Below, piece after piece: positions 1-5,688 of a DNA stretch of 5,688 bases. The first letter of the stretch is position 1, and every line of letters starts with the position of its first letter. The translations under genes were made by a program, and so were the position numbers. Under the pieces are notes generated by a model, which made no database searches, had not been told where the DNA came from, and saw only the letters and a list, made by a program, of their open reading frames with translations. Location of the stretch: the NCBI GenBank assembly GCA_900763035.1, contig CAAFIS010000260.1, forward strand, positions 1 to 5,688, given 5' to 3'. The DNA comes from Clostridia bacterium (lineage in GTDB: Bacteria; Bacillota; Clostridia; Oscillospirales; Acutalibacteraceae).

Positions 1-270
1 ATCACCCCCGCGCGTGCGGGGAATAGAGTGTGCAGCAGTATCACAAAGACATGAAGGAGGGATCACCCCCGCGCGTGCGGGGAATAGGGGGGGCGAGTAA
101 ATAATGGTCATTTTGCCCTGGGATCACCCCCGCGCGTGCGGGGAATAGGCTATGACAACACTAATCTAGCATGCAAAATGAGGATCACCCCCGCGCGTGC
201 GGGGAATAGTTCTTTTCCGTCTGCTTGATGCTTCTGGTGTTGGGATCACCCCCGCGCGTGCGGGGAATAG
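1..270 (-). CRISPR. Type I-E CRISPR array, leader-proximal end (5 repeats, 4 spacers visible)
   Basis: Five copies of a 28-base repeat lie at 1-26 (first two bases cut off by the window edge), 60-87, 121-148, 182-209 and 243-270. All are identical over the visible part. Four 33-base spacers lie at 27-59, 88-120, 149-181 and 210-242, giving a constant 61-base period. Read on the minus strand, the repeat begins CTATTCCCCGC and ends GCGGGGGTGATCC. It forms a 6-bp stem, CCCCGC paired with GCGGGG, around an ACGC loop, the classic I-E Cas6e substrate. Cleavage at the 3' base of the stem would leave a 5' handle GUGAUCC plus one more base, i.e. the usual 8 nt; counted this way the unit is a 29-base repeat plus a 32-base spacer. 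The minus orientation follows from repeat similarity to I-E repeats and from the leader lying between cas2 and position 270. The array continues to the left, so total length is unknown. The spacers share no obvious sequence with each other. Confidence 0.98.
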
Positions 271-314
271 ACTAAAAAACCCTTGAAAAATCAGGGCCCT
301 CGATCCCTTGGCCG
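271..314 (-). promoter_or_regulatory. CRISPR leader (short, AT-rich next to the first repeat)
   Basis: These 44 bases are the only non-coding DNA between the cas2-dnaQ stop codon and the first repeat. Read on the minus strand, the part touching the repeat is T-rich (TTTTTCAAGGGTTTTTTAGT), as expected of a leader end where Cas1-Cas2 inserts new spacers. It also contains an 8-base palindrome AGGGCCCT at 293-300 and a 6-base direct repeat CAAGGG (minus strand) at 280-285 and 305-310. I cannot identify a convincing -35/-10 pair here; transcription may come from inside the 3' part of cas2 or read through from the cas operon. The assignment as leader rests on position and orientation; the functional boundary may extend into cas2. 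Confidence 0.7.
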
Positions 315-1187
315 TCAGATCTCATTCAGTTTCTCGTAAACGCGAAATGTCGTGATACAGTCTGCCATAGCCCGATGCACCGTTTCCGGTTCGATCCCGA
401 AATAAGCCGCCAACGTGGCCAGCCGATGGTCGGCGATATCCTCCACCCGCCGTCTGGCCAAAGTCAATGTGTCCCGATAGGGCAGTCTGGGCACGGACAG
501 GCCTGCATCCCGGCACTCCTTTTGCAGAAAAGCCAGATCGAAGGTCAGGTTATGCCCAAGGATCGGCCCCTGCCCGACGAAGAGCCAAAACCGCTCCAGT
601 GCCTCTGCCCGGTCTATCCCCTCCTGTTGTACGATGTCGTCGGTCAGGCCGGTCAACGCGGCGATCGCGTCCGGGACTGCGCCTGCCGGGCGAACGATCG
701 CCGAAAATGTTTCCGCGACCTTGTGATCGATCACGCGGATCGCGCCCAGCTCCAAGATCGCGTCCTTTTGCGGATCTGTGCCCGTCGTTTCGATATCGAT
801 GACGACGTAGCCCGCCTTTTGCGCTGCTCTGCTTTGCGCGGAGCGGATCCGGCTGACCGTCTGCGCGGCCGCCGCGTTGCTCGGCTTCGGCTTTGGCCGA
901 TCGTCCGGGCTGACCGTGAGCGGCCGGCGCATCAGCGTGATGCCCTCGAAGTCGACGGGCTGCCACACCGTGTTGTGGACGCGAAATTCCATGCGCTGCT
1001 CGTTATCGGCCGGGTAGACCATGGTCGCCCGGCCGCGGGGCAGATTTTGGCAGATCCGCTCCCACAGCTCGTCCCGCACGCGGCGGCTGACCCGGCCGAC
1101 GTACACGCCGGTGTCGATCTCCTGCAGCCATTTGGACAGGTCGCCGCGCAGGCGGGGCGGGCAGTCGGTCAACGTCACGACGACCAT
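315..1187 (-). CDS. cas2: Cas2 fused to DnaQ-like DEDDh exonuclease (type I-E adaptation protein)
   Basis: A 290-residue fusion. Residues 1-90 are a type I-E (CasB/YgbF-type) Cas2: the start MVVVTLTDCPPRLRGDLSKW and the GVYVGRVS motif at 27-34 match E. coli Cas2 closely, and that protein ends at about this length. Residues 91-126 are a Pro/Lys/Ala/Arg-rich linker. Residues 127-290 are a DnaQ-family 3'-5' exonuclease with the complete DEDDh set: D131 and E133 in DIETTG, D217 in GHNLTFDLAFL, and H271 and D276 in HRAMADC. Cas2 is the structural dimer at the centre of the Cas1-Cas2 integrase. In the related S. thermophilus and Megasphaera fusions the DnaQ part trims 3' ends of captured DNA before integration, so the same role is inferred here. 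The ATG at 1187 is preceded by GGAGGG (minus strand, 1194-1199) at suitable spacing and overlaps the cas1 end by 13 bases. It is the last gene before the leader. No frameshift is seen between domains. Confidence 0.96.
   Translation of the reverse strand: MVVVTLTDCPPRLRGDLSKWLQEIDTGVYVGRVSRRVRDELWERICQNLPRGRATMVYPADNEQRMEFRVHNTVWQPVDFEGITLMRRPLTVSPDDRPKPKPSNAAAAQTVSRIRSAQSRAAQKAGYVVIDIETTGTDPQKDAILELGAIRVIDHKVAETFSAIVRPAGAVPDAIAALTGLTDDIVQQEGIDRAEALERFWLFVGQGPILGHNLTFDLAFLQKECRDAGLSVPRLPYRDTLTLARRRVEDIADHRLATLAAYFGIEPETVHRAMADCITTFRVYEKLNEI
810..917 (-). other. Interdomain linker of the Cas2-DnaQ fusion
   Basis: This stretch encodes residues 91-126 of the fusion, between the end of the Cas2 fold and the first strand of the exonuclease. 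It begins with Pro/Lys/Asp (DDRPKPKPSN), continues with an AAAAQ run and ends with Arg/Gln/Ser/Ala-rich sequence. The composition fits a flexible, positively charged tether, possibly with a short helix near its end. By analogy with studied trimmer-integrases it would let the exonuclease reach DNA ends protruding from Cas1. Boundaries are estimated from the known length of stand-alone Cas2 and from the DIETTG motif. Confidence 0.6.
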
Positions 1188-2128
1188 GGCTCGCCCTCCG
1201 CACCGTAGGAGCGTCCGTTCTCCACCTGCCCCTGCTTATCGTCCCAAAGATAGAGCACGTCCCCGTCCTCCGGCAGCTCGCCCTCTTTGGCGAACAAGGT
1301 GCGGATGTCCTTGACCATGCGTTCCATCAGATGGCAGCGCACCATCGCGTCCCGCGTTTTGCGCCGCATGACGGAGGAGATGTCCTCCTTCGGCGTGCTT
1401 GCGGCCAGCGCGAACGCCAGCGGGATCGTGATCTCCGCCTTATACAGATCCGCCACGTCGTAGACGAACGAGCGGTCGTGGCCGGCGTGGACGAATCCCA
1501 GCCCCGGCGAACAGCCCAGTGCGCAGATCACCGCGTGCGCCGCGCCGTACAGGCAGGCGTGGCCGGCGGAAAGCGCCTGATCGATCGGCTCGCCCGAGGC
1601 GAAATCGTTTGGGTCGTAGGCACGACCGTTCCACGGCACACCGTGTTCCTTGGCCGAGCGGCGGTACACGGCGCGTATGCGCGCGCCCTCCCGGCCGCGC
1701 AGCTGCTGCAGCGTCAGCTTGGACACGTCCTCGCCGGGGAAGCGCATCGCGTACATTTTCCGCACCACGCCCAGCCGCAGGCGCGTGTTGCTGACCAGCT
1801 CCGCCTGCCGGATCAGCAGGGATGCCCGGTGGGTCAGCGCCCGGCCGCCGGCATAATACCGCACGCCGTGCTCGCCGACCCACAGGACGCTGACCCCCGC
1901 ATCCCCGATCAGCTCCATGGCGCGGTGCGTCATCTTCGTCCCCGGTCCGAGGAGCAGCACGGCGATCGCCGCCGCAGGCACGAACACCGTCCCGCGGTCG
2001 TCCGTCACCGTGATCGCGCTGTCCTGCCGGTTGAGCACGCAGCGCTCGAGATACAAAAACGTCATCCGGTCGGCGATCAGCGGCAGAGCCTGCAGCTCCG
2101 GCCTGATCATGCCCGGCAGATCAGCCAT
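1175..2128 (-). CDS. cas1: CRISPR-associated endonuclease/integrase Cas1 (type I-E)
   Basis: A 317-residue Cas1, close to E. coli Cas1 in length. It has the N-terminal beta domain (including LLLGPGTKMTHRAM and VLWVGEHGVRYYAGG) and the C-terminal helical catalytic domain. Counting from the ATG at 2128, the metal ligands are E147 (in LRGREGARIRAVY), H214 (in GLGFVHAGHD), and D224 and D227 (in SFVYDVAD), each equivalent to E. coli E141, H208, D218 and D221 with constant offset. GVPWNGRAYDPNDF is another conserved I-E block. Cas1 joins prespacer 3' ends to the leader-repeat junction and forms a heterohexamer with Cas2. I chose ATG 2128 because GGTGG lies 5 bases upstream and because it overlaps the cas6e stop by 8 bases (ATGGCTGA). 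An in-frame GTG at 2137 (320 residues) and an ATG at 2110 are alternatives with poorer support. The 3' end overlaps cas2 by 13 bases and carries its ribosome binding site. Confidence 0.97.
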   Translation of the reverse strand: MADLPGMIRPELQALPLIADRMTFLYLERCVLNRQDSAITVTDDRGTVFVPAAAIAVLLLGPGTKMTHRAMELIGDAGVSVLWVGEHGVRYYAGGRALTHRASLLIRQAELVSNTRLRLGVVRKMYAMRFPGEDVSKLTLQQLRGREGARIRAVYRRSAKEHGVPWNGRAYDPNDFASGEPIDQALSAGHACLYGAAHAVICALGCSPGLGFVHAGHDRSFVYDVADLYKAEITIPLAFALAASTPKEDISSVMRRKTRDAMVRCHLMERMVKDIRTLFAKEGELPEDGDVLYLWDDKQGQVENGRSYGAEGEPWSS

Positions 2129-2762
2129 GCCCGCCACCCGCGCGCATCAGCGTCATCAGGCCGTTGCCGTAGGCTTTTTCCGGCCCGATCCCGTCGCACA
2201 GCGCCGTACGGAACAGCTCCGCGTCGCGCACCTCCAAAATGCCGTCGTACGTCACGGAAAGGAAGGACACGTAGCCACCGGTCCCGTTTTTCCGAAAATG
2301 ATACCACTTGTTCTCCGTTACCGTGTACCGATCCGGGACAAGAAAGAACCCATAGCGCCCGCTCTGCTTTTCCAGCCATGAAAGCTGCGCCCGCGTCGTG
2401 CTGTGGGCGCAGACGCGCCCGCGCTGCCCCGGCCCGGCCGGGGCGCTGTAGGTGGGATTGGCGCGCAGCCGGAACTGCCAGTGGCTGCCCGCGCAGACCC
2501 GCGACAGCAGCGGGGCATAATCCTTCGTCTGTCCCGTTTCGCCCGCCGGGGCGAACTGCGTGAGCAGGGCGGATAGCTCCGGCTCATCCCGGCTGAGGAT
2601 CAGCAGGTACCGCTGCCCGCCCCGGCTGTCGATCCGCCACAGCGGTCGCTGCCGCGGGCCGGAGAACGCCGCCTCGACGGCGCCGTGGAACTTACCGGGC
2701 GCCGATAGCGCGATCAGCGTGGCCCGTTTGCCGAGATCCAGCCGCATTTGCGTCAGATACAT
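2121..2762 (-). CDS. cas6e: CRISPR pre-crRNA endoribonuclease Cas6e (CasE, Cascade subunit)
   Basis: A 213-residue RAMP-fold protein. It starts MYLTQMRLDL, nearly the same as other CasE proteins (E. coli MYLSKV...). The candidate catalytic histidine is H26 in KFHGAVEAAF, which aligns with His20 of E. coli CasE and falls at the same number as the catalytic His26 of Thermus Cas6e. FRLRANPT (97-104) is a conserved CasE block, and GIGPEKAYGNGLMTL (191-205) is the C-terminal glycine-rich RAMP loop. It cuts the pre-crRNA at the 3' base of each repeat hairpin and stays bound to the crRNA 3' stem-loop as the Cascade head subunit. The ATG at 2762 has GGAGG (minus strand, 2770-2774) 7 bases upstream and overlaps cas5e by 10 bases (ATGTATCTGA). 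Length is normal for the family. Confidence 0.96.
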   Translation of the reverse strand: MYLTQMRLDLGKRATLIALSAPGKFHGAVEAAFSGPRQRPLWRIDSRGGQRYLLILSRDEPELSALLTQFAPAGETGQTKDYAPLLSRVCAGSHWQFRLRANPTYSAPAGPGQRGRVCAHSTTRAQLSWLEKQSGRYGFFLVPDRYTVTENKWYHFRKNGTGGYVSFLSVTYDGILEVRDAELFRTALCDGIGPEKAYGNGLMTLMRAGGGHG

Positions 2763-3406
2763 ACCTGCTCCTCCAATTCCGTCATCGGGTCGTGTTCGCC
2801 GTTCGACGTCAACGTTTCCTCGACCACCGCGCGATAGCCGTATTCCCGCCGCGCCGGATCGAAGGACAGCGGCACATCGCGGACAAGGCCGCCCAGCGCA
2901 CCGTCGGCGGCATCCGTGATCAGCCGCTTTGCGTCCGGCGGGGCGTTTTCCAGCAGCGCCTCGCGCAGCGGCAGATCGCTGATGCCGAGGAACACCCGCC
3001 CGACGGGCGGGCAGGAGCGCCGCCCCAGATACAGCGGGAACGCAGGGGCACGCAGCGCCTGTCCGATCTGCTCCAGCAGCGCCCGGTCGCCCTCCAGCCC
3101 GGCCGTGAACACGGCGTCCGCCAGATAATAGCGATAGGTCACGTAGGAACTGCCGTTTTTCTGTTCCTGTCTGGCCATGTGAAAATCGCGCAGCATTCTG
3201 CCCTCGCGGTCGACGCGGACGCCGAAGCGCAGCGCCGCCAGCGGCCGCAGGGCCTCTTTATCCTGTCTGGCGATCCCCAAGGCCGCCGCAGCCATGCCGA
3301 TGACGCCGCTTTTGCTCGGCTCCCGCTCCGTGCGGCGCACATTGAATTTGGAATCGATCCCCCACGACTGCATCGGCCCGGCCAGACGCATGAGCAGCGT
3401 GCTCAT
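2753..3406 (-). CDS. cas5e: Cascade subunit Cas5e (CasD)
   Basis: A 217-residue Cas5 of the I-E (CasD) type. The N-terminus LLMRLAGPMQSWG (4-16) is the typical Cas5e signature, followed by R...EPSKSGVIGMAAAALG (30-44), and FPLYLGRRSCPPVG (123-136) is a further conserved CasD block. Cas5e binds the 5' handle of the crRNA and caps the Cas7 backbone at the tail of Cascade, next to Cse1; it is not expected to be catalytic in I-E because Cas6e does the processing. The ATG at 3406 overlaps the cas7e stop in an ATGA and is preceded by GAGGAG, which lies within the last codons of cas7e. This arrangement favours translational coupling. No truncation or missing block seen. Confidence 0.96.
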   Translation of the reverse strand: MSTLLMRLAGPMQSWGIDSKFNVRRTEREPSKSGVIGMAAAALGIARQDKEALRPLAALRFGVRVDREGRMLRDFHMARQEQKNGSSYVTYRYYLADAVFTAGLEGDRALLEQIGQALRAPAFPLYLGRRSCPPVGRVFLGISDLPLREALLENAPPDAKRLITDAADGALGGLVRDVPLSFDPARREYGYRAVVEETLTSNGEHDPMTELEEQVCI

Positions 3407-4491
3407 CGCTGCTCCTCATCGCCCGAAAGGTAGCTTTCGAGCGTATCCAGCAGCGCATCGACCGGGCAGGGCTGCACCTCCAGCGTTTCGAGGTCCTTCC
3501 CGGTGCCGAGCGCCAGCACCGGCGCGGCGACGAAATCGGCATACGTTTCCTTCGCGTAGTCGGCAAGGGCGCGGACGGAGGCCGCGACATAGCCGTCGTC
3601 TCCGGCGGCGATCGGCTTTTCGAACGCGCCGGTCAGCGCGACGGGCTGGTCGCGGCGGACGGTCACATACACCGCGTCCGGCCGCGTGCGGTTGGCGAAG
3701 GTGTTCTGCTTGCCGGTGGGCATACTGCGGATGAACGCTTCCGCGAACGCGCGCACCGCCTCCGGTGTCCTGTCCCCGAGCGTATCGCGCAGCGCGGCCA
3801 CGTTGACCGTGGCATAGCGGTACAGTGTGGACGAGTTGAACTCGACCGTGCCCAGATGGCCGGCGCCGGCGTTATCCTCCGGCGAACAGTCGTCCACCGC
3901 GGTGAAATAATCGAACTCGTTCTCCACGGCGTGCGTGGAGATCGCGTGCGCCACCTGCGCAGCGGCGTCGGTGTTGAGCGTGGGGTCGTCCGCCACCATC
4001 CGCCCGAACAGCGCCAGATCCACGCTGGGGTGCATTTTGAGCGCGGCCTGACACTCGTCCTTATCGAACTTGTCCGTTTCGCTTTCGGCCGCAATGTGTG
4101 CCAGCGCCCGGATCTGTGCCGGACTGATGAAAAACAGTGCGCCGGTCTTGAGTTTTTCCTTGTCCTCCTTGATCTTTACCCCGGCGGCCTCCAAAACCTT
4201 CCGCCCCATCTTCTGCGCACTTTCCTCGGTGTATGTCGGCACTTCCCTCCGGATCTCGTCCGCGATCAGATCGACCACCATCTTCGTGCGCTGTCCCACG
4301 TCGTCCTCGGTCAGCGTTTCGCGAAACCGCAAACGCATGGCGTGCTTCCACGCCTGACTGGACACGCGCGCCCGCGTCACGCCGCCGAACACCGCCGTTT
4401 TGGGACTGCCGGTATCGTCGCGGTTGACGCAGCTGGGCGGCACGGTCTGCAGCACATGGAGATCGACATAGAGCTTTTCGTTGTTATTCAT
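3403..4491 (-). CDS. cas7e: Cascade backbone subunit Cas7e (CasC/Cse4)
   Basis: A 362-residue Cas7 of the I-E type, almost exactly the E. coli CasC length. N-terminal motifs LHVLQTVPPSCVNRDD (11-26) and AVFGGVTRARVSSQAWKHAMR (33-53) match CasC, whose equivalents are HVLISHSPSCLNRDD and FGG...RVRISSQSLKRAMR. In E. coli six copies coat the crRNA spacer and form the Cascade filament. The reading frame stays open upstream to an in-frame start at 4602, but I placed the start at the ATG at 4491. There AGAGG (4501-4505) sits 9 bases upstream, family similarity begins within a few residues, and the 37 extra codons lie inside cse2 without resembling any Cas7. The start overlaps the cse2 stop by 8 bases (ATGAATAA). 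The stop overlaps cas5e by 4 bases. Confidence 0.96.
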   Translation of the reverse strand: MNNNEKLYVDLHVLQTVPPSCVNRDDTGSPKTAVFGGVTRARVSSQAWKHAMRLRFRETLTEDDVGQRTKMVVDLIADEIRREVPTYTEESAQKMGRKVLEAAGVKIKEDKEKLKTGALFFISPAQIRALAHIAAESETDKFDKDECQAALKMHPSVDLALFGRMVADDPTLNTDAAAQVAHAISTHAVENEFDYFTAVDDCSPEDNAGAGHLGTVEFNSSTLYRYATVNVAALRDTLGDRTPEAVRAFAEAFIRSMPTGKQNTFANRTRPDAVYVTVRRDQPVALTGAFEKPIAAGDDGYVAASVRALADYAKETYADFVAAPVLALGTGKDLETLEVQPCPVDALLDTLESYLSGDEEQR

Positions 4492-5083
4492 GATCGTTAT
4501 CCTCTCTTTCTTTATTCGGCTTCGGTGGCAAAGCCGTCCGGTACAGATCCTGTCCCCAGCGCAGACGGGCTTTTGCGGCCCCGTCCGGCGTTTGGCAGTC
4601 ATAAAGGTCGCCAGCCAAGGCGACGTAGTCCAGCGGGATGTCCTCGCTGCGCAGCTGACAGATCAGCCCGCGCAGGTGGTGCATCCGCTCCGGCATAGTG
4701 CGCGCCGTGGCAAAGGTGATAAAACGCCGCTGCACCGCGTCGAACCGGCCCTCGCCGCTTGTCGCGAGCTGACCGATGGCCGTACCCAGCTGTTGCCCTT
4801 TCTTGTGCGCGGAACTCGCCGCCCCCTGCCGGTGCAGGGCATAGAGCGTCAGCGCGCCGCCGATCGCCCATTCCGCCCACGTCGGCTCGCCGGTCTTGCT
4901 CATCAGCTCCTCCGGCAGATCGCGAAACAGCAGCCCCCAAAGCTCCGGCAGCTCGCCGGGCCGCTTGTTCGTGCCCCGGCGCAGGTTGGCCAGATCCGCC
5001 CGGACGGAATGCTCGCCCCTCGCGTTTTCCCACTGTTCCAGCCGTTTGGCCACGTACGCCGTCACCATTTCCCTGTTGCTCAT
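4484..5083 (-). CDS. cse2: Cascade small subunit Cse2 (CasB)
   Basis: A 199-residue Cse2/CasB, mainly helical. Recognisable family blocks are VRADLANLRRG (27-37) with PELW following (46-49), TLYALHRQG (79-87), the MHHLRGLICQLRSEDIPLDYVALAGDL region (134-160) and AKARLRWGQDLYR (170-182). Cse2 works as a dimer along the belly of Cascade and helps hold the displaced non-target DNA strand in the R-loop. The ATG at 5083 overlaps the cse1 stop in an ATGA, with AAGGAGG about 9-10 bases upstream inside the end of cse1. The C-terminus is a charged, probably disordered tail (PPKPNKEREDNDHE). Arg- and Lys-rich segments fit a nucleic-acid-facing protein. Slightly longer than E. coli CasB (about 160 residues), as is usual in Gram-positive I-E loci. 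Confidence 0.95.
   Translation of the reverse strand: MSNREMVTAYVAKRLEQWENARGEHSVRADLANLRRGTNKRPGELPELWGLLFRDLPEELMSKTGEPTWAEWAIGGALTLYALHRQGAASSAHKKGQQLGTAIGQLATSGEGRFDAVQRRFITFATARTMPERMHHLRGLICQLRSEDIPLDYVALAGDLYDCQTPDGAAKARLRWGQDLYRTALPPKPNKEREDNDHE
4501..4505 (-). promoter_or_regulatory. Ribosome binding site deciding the cas7e start
   Basis: On the minus strand this reads AGAGG, 9 bases before the ATG at 4491 and inside the last codons of cse2. It supports the shorter cas7e start rather than the in-frame start at 4602. Confidence 0.6.
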
Positions 5084-5688
5084 TCGGTCTGTCCCTCCTT
5101 CTTTCGGTTTTCTATGGCAAAGAGTTTTCCGATCCCAAAAACGAACCGGTCAAGCGCGATCGGCGAGGCATAAAACTCTTTTTCGTCCTTTTTCGCCTTT
5201 TTGCCCTCTTTTTTCACCCAGCGGCCGACGAAGGCGGGCGTTCCGGCCCGGTCGACCATGTCCCGTCCCTGCCGCAGGGCGATCCGGCACGCTGTTTTGC
5301 GCCACTGCTCATCCTTTTCGGCGCGAAGCTCCTCGCCGTCGCCCTGTTCCGGGTCGATCGAGGATAGCCACTGCCGAAACGGGATATCCACCGCGGCATA
5401 GAACTCTTGCTTGGCCTGTTCTTTTCGTGCTTTTTTAACGGAGCTTTTCGGCTGATCATCACCACTGGCGGCTAAATATAGTTCTTCTGCCAATTTTTCG
5501 ATCCGTTCTGCGGCCTTGTCGATCTCACCGATCTTTCGGCCGACCAGATCATTCCACAGCGTCCCTGCCTCGTTCAGCAGAGCGGCGTGGAAATCAAGGT
5601 GGTCGCTGACGATATCCGCCGTGGAGGAGTTTTTGCTACCATACACGATGCCGACGGCAGAAAGACGGATCGTCTGGTTCGGCAACAG
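5080..5688 (-). CDS. cse1: Cascade large subunit Cse1 (CasA), C-terminal part, cut by window edge
   Basis: The last 202 residues of Cse1 are visible; the reading frame is open to the right edge. The family is about 500 residues long (E. coli CasA 502), so roughly 60% is missing. The visible part begins around LPNQTIRLSAVGIVYGSKNSS and then becomes helical, which fits the C-terminal four-helix bundle of CasA. The TTG at 5685 is an internal leucine codon, not a start. Cse1 recognises the PAM, opens target DNA and recruits Cas3; its PAM-reading loop lies in the missing N-terminal region and cannot be checked. Two Lys-rich stretches stand out (SSVKKARKEQAKQE and VKKEGKKAKKDEKE). The assignment rests on position directly upstream of cse2 in a complete I-E gene order plus the helical C-terminal sequence. 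Local base composition is more AT-rich than in cas5e or cas6e. Confidence 0.9.
   Translation of the reverse strand: MLPNQTIRLSAVGIVYGSKNSSTADIVSDHLDFHAALLNEAGTLWNDLVGRKIGEIDKAAERIEKLAEELYLAASGDDQPKSSVKKARKEQAKQEFYAAVDIPFRQWLSSIDPEQGDGEELRAEKDEQWRKTACRIALRQGRDMVDRAGTPAFVGRWVKKEGKKAKKDEKEFYASPIALDRFVFGIGKLFAIENRKKEGQTE

Noticed and set aside
286..310. Possible rho-independent terminator after cas2 (minus-strand AGGG/CCCT stem followed by GATTTTTC)
   Set aside because: The stem is only about 4 bp with a large loop and the T run is short. A terminator here would also cut off read-through into the array. The AGGGCCCT palindrome is too short to call.
1..314. tRNA, insertion sequence or second repeat family near the array
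   Set aside because: Apart from the CRISPR repeats and the short leader, no inverted terminal repeats, transposase fragments or tRNA-like folds are visible.
315..809. The exonuclease part as a separate dnaQ gene rather than part of cas2
   Set aside because: The frame is continuous from the Cas2 start through the linker to the DEDDh motifs, with no stop or internal start carrying a good ribosome site near residue 126.
375..1208. A 277-codon plus-strand frame opposite cas2-dnaQ
   Set aside because: Low-complexity Arg/Ala/Asp-rich translation with no family signature, fully opposite a gene with complete catalytic motifs.
1331..2563. A 410-codon open frame on the plus strand, antisense to cas1 and cas6e
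   Set aside because: It is very rich in Arg, His, Pro and Ala with no recognisable domain, and lies opposite two confidently identified genes. Such frames arise in GC-rich DNA as shadows of real genes.
4492..4602. A 37-codon N-terminal extension of cas7e
   Set aside because: The extension overlaps cse2, does not resemble Cas7, and the ATG at 4491 has its own ribosome binding site and gives the standard family length.

Overview
This window holds most of a type I-E (Cascade) CRISPR-Cas locus read on the minus strand. In transcription order it contains the C-terminal part of cse1/casA (cut by the right edge), cse2/casB, cas7e/casC, cas5e/casD, cas6e/casE, cas1, a cas2 gene fused to a DnaQ-like (DEDDh) exonuclease domain, a short AT-rich leader and the leader-proximal end of a CRISPR array that runs off the left edge. 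cas3 and the start of cse1 would be expected beyond the right edge and cannot be assessed.

Layout on the plus-strand scale: 1-270 is the array, with five repeats (the first cut by the window start) and four spacers at an exact 61-base period. 271-314 is the leader. 315-1187 is cas2-dnaQ, 1175-2128 cas1, 2121-2762 cas6e, 2753-3406 cas5e, 3403-4491 cas7e, 4484-5083 cse2 and 5080-5688 cse1 (partial). Every pair of neighbouring genes overlaps by 4-13 bases and most starts have a Shine-Dalgarno sequence inside the preceding gene, so this is one tightly coupled operon with no intergenic space.

How the parts work together: Cas1 and the Cas2-DEDDh fusion form the adaptation complex, which captures, trims and integrates new spacers next to the leader. 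The array transcript folds into repeat hairpins that Cas6e cuts, leaving a crRNA with a predicted 8-nt 5' handle. Cse1, Cse2, Cas7e, Cas5e and Cas6e assemble on the crRNA as Cascade, which binds target DNA and would recruit Cas3, presumably encoded just outside. All catalytic residues I can check (Cas1 metal ligands, the DEDDh set, the Cas6e histidine) are present, so the visible locus looks intact and functional.

Organism: the coding DNA is GC-rich over most of the window, with strong GGAGG-type ribosome binding sites. Cas2-DnaQ fusions are known from type I-E loci of Firmicutes such as Streptococcus thermophilus and Megasphaera. A high-GC gut-type Firmicute or an actinobacterium would fit, but the sequence alone does not settle it. 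I see no system of an undescribed class. The most interesting element is the built-in exonuclease of the spacer-acquisition complex, which belongs to a known but uncommon architecture.
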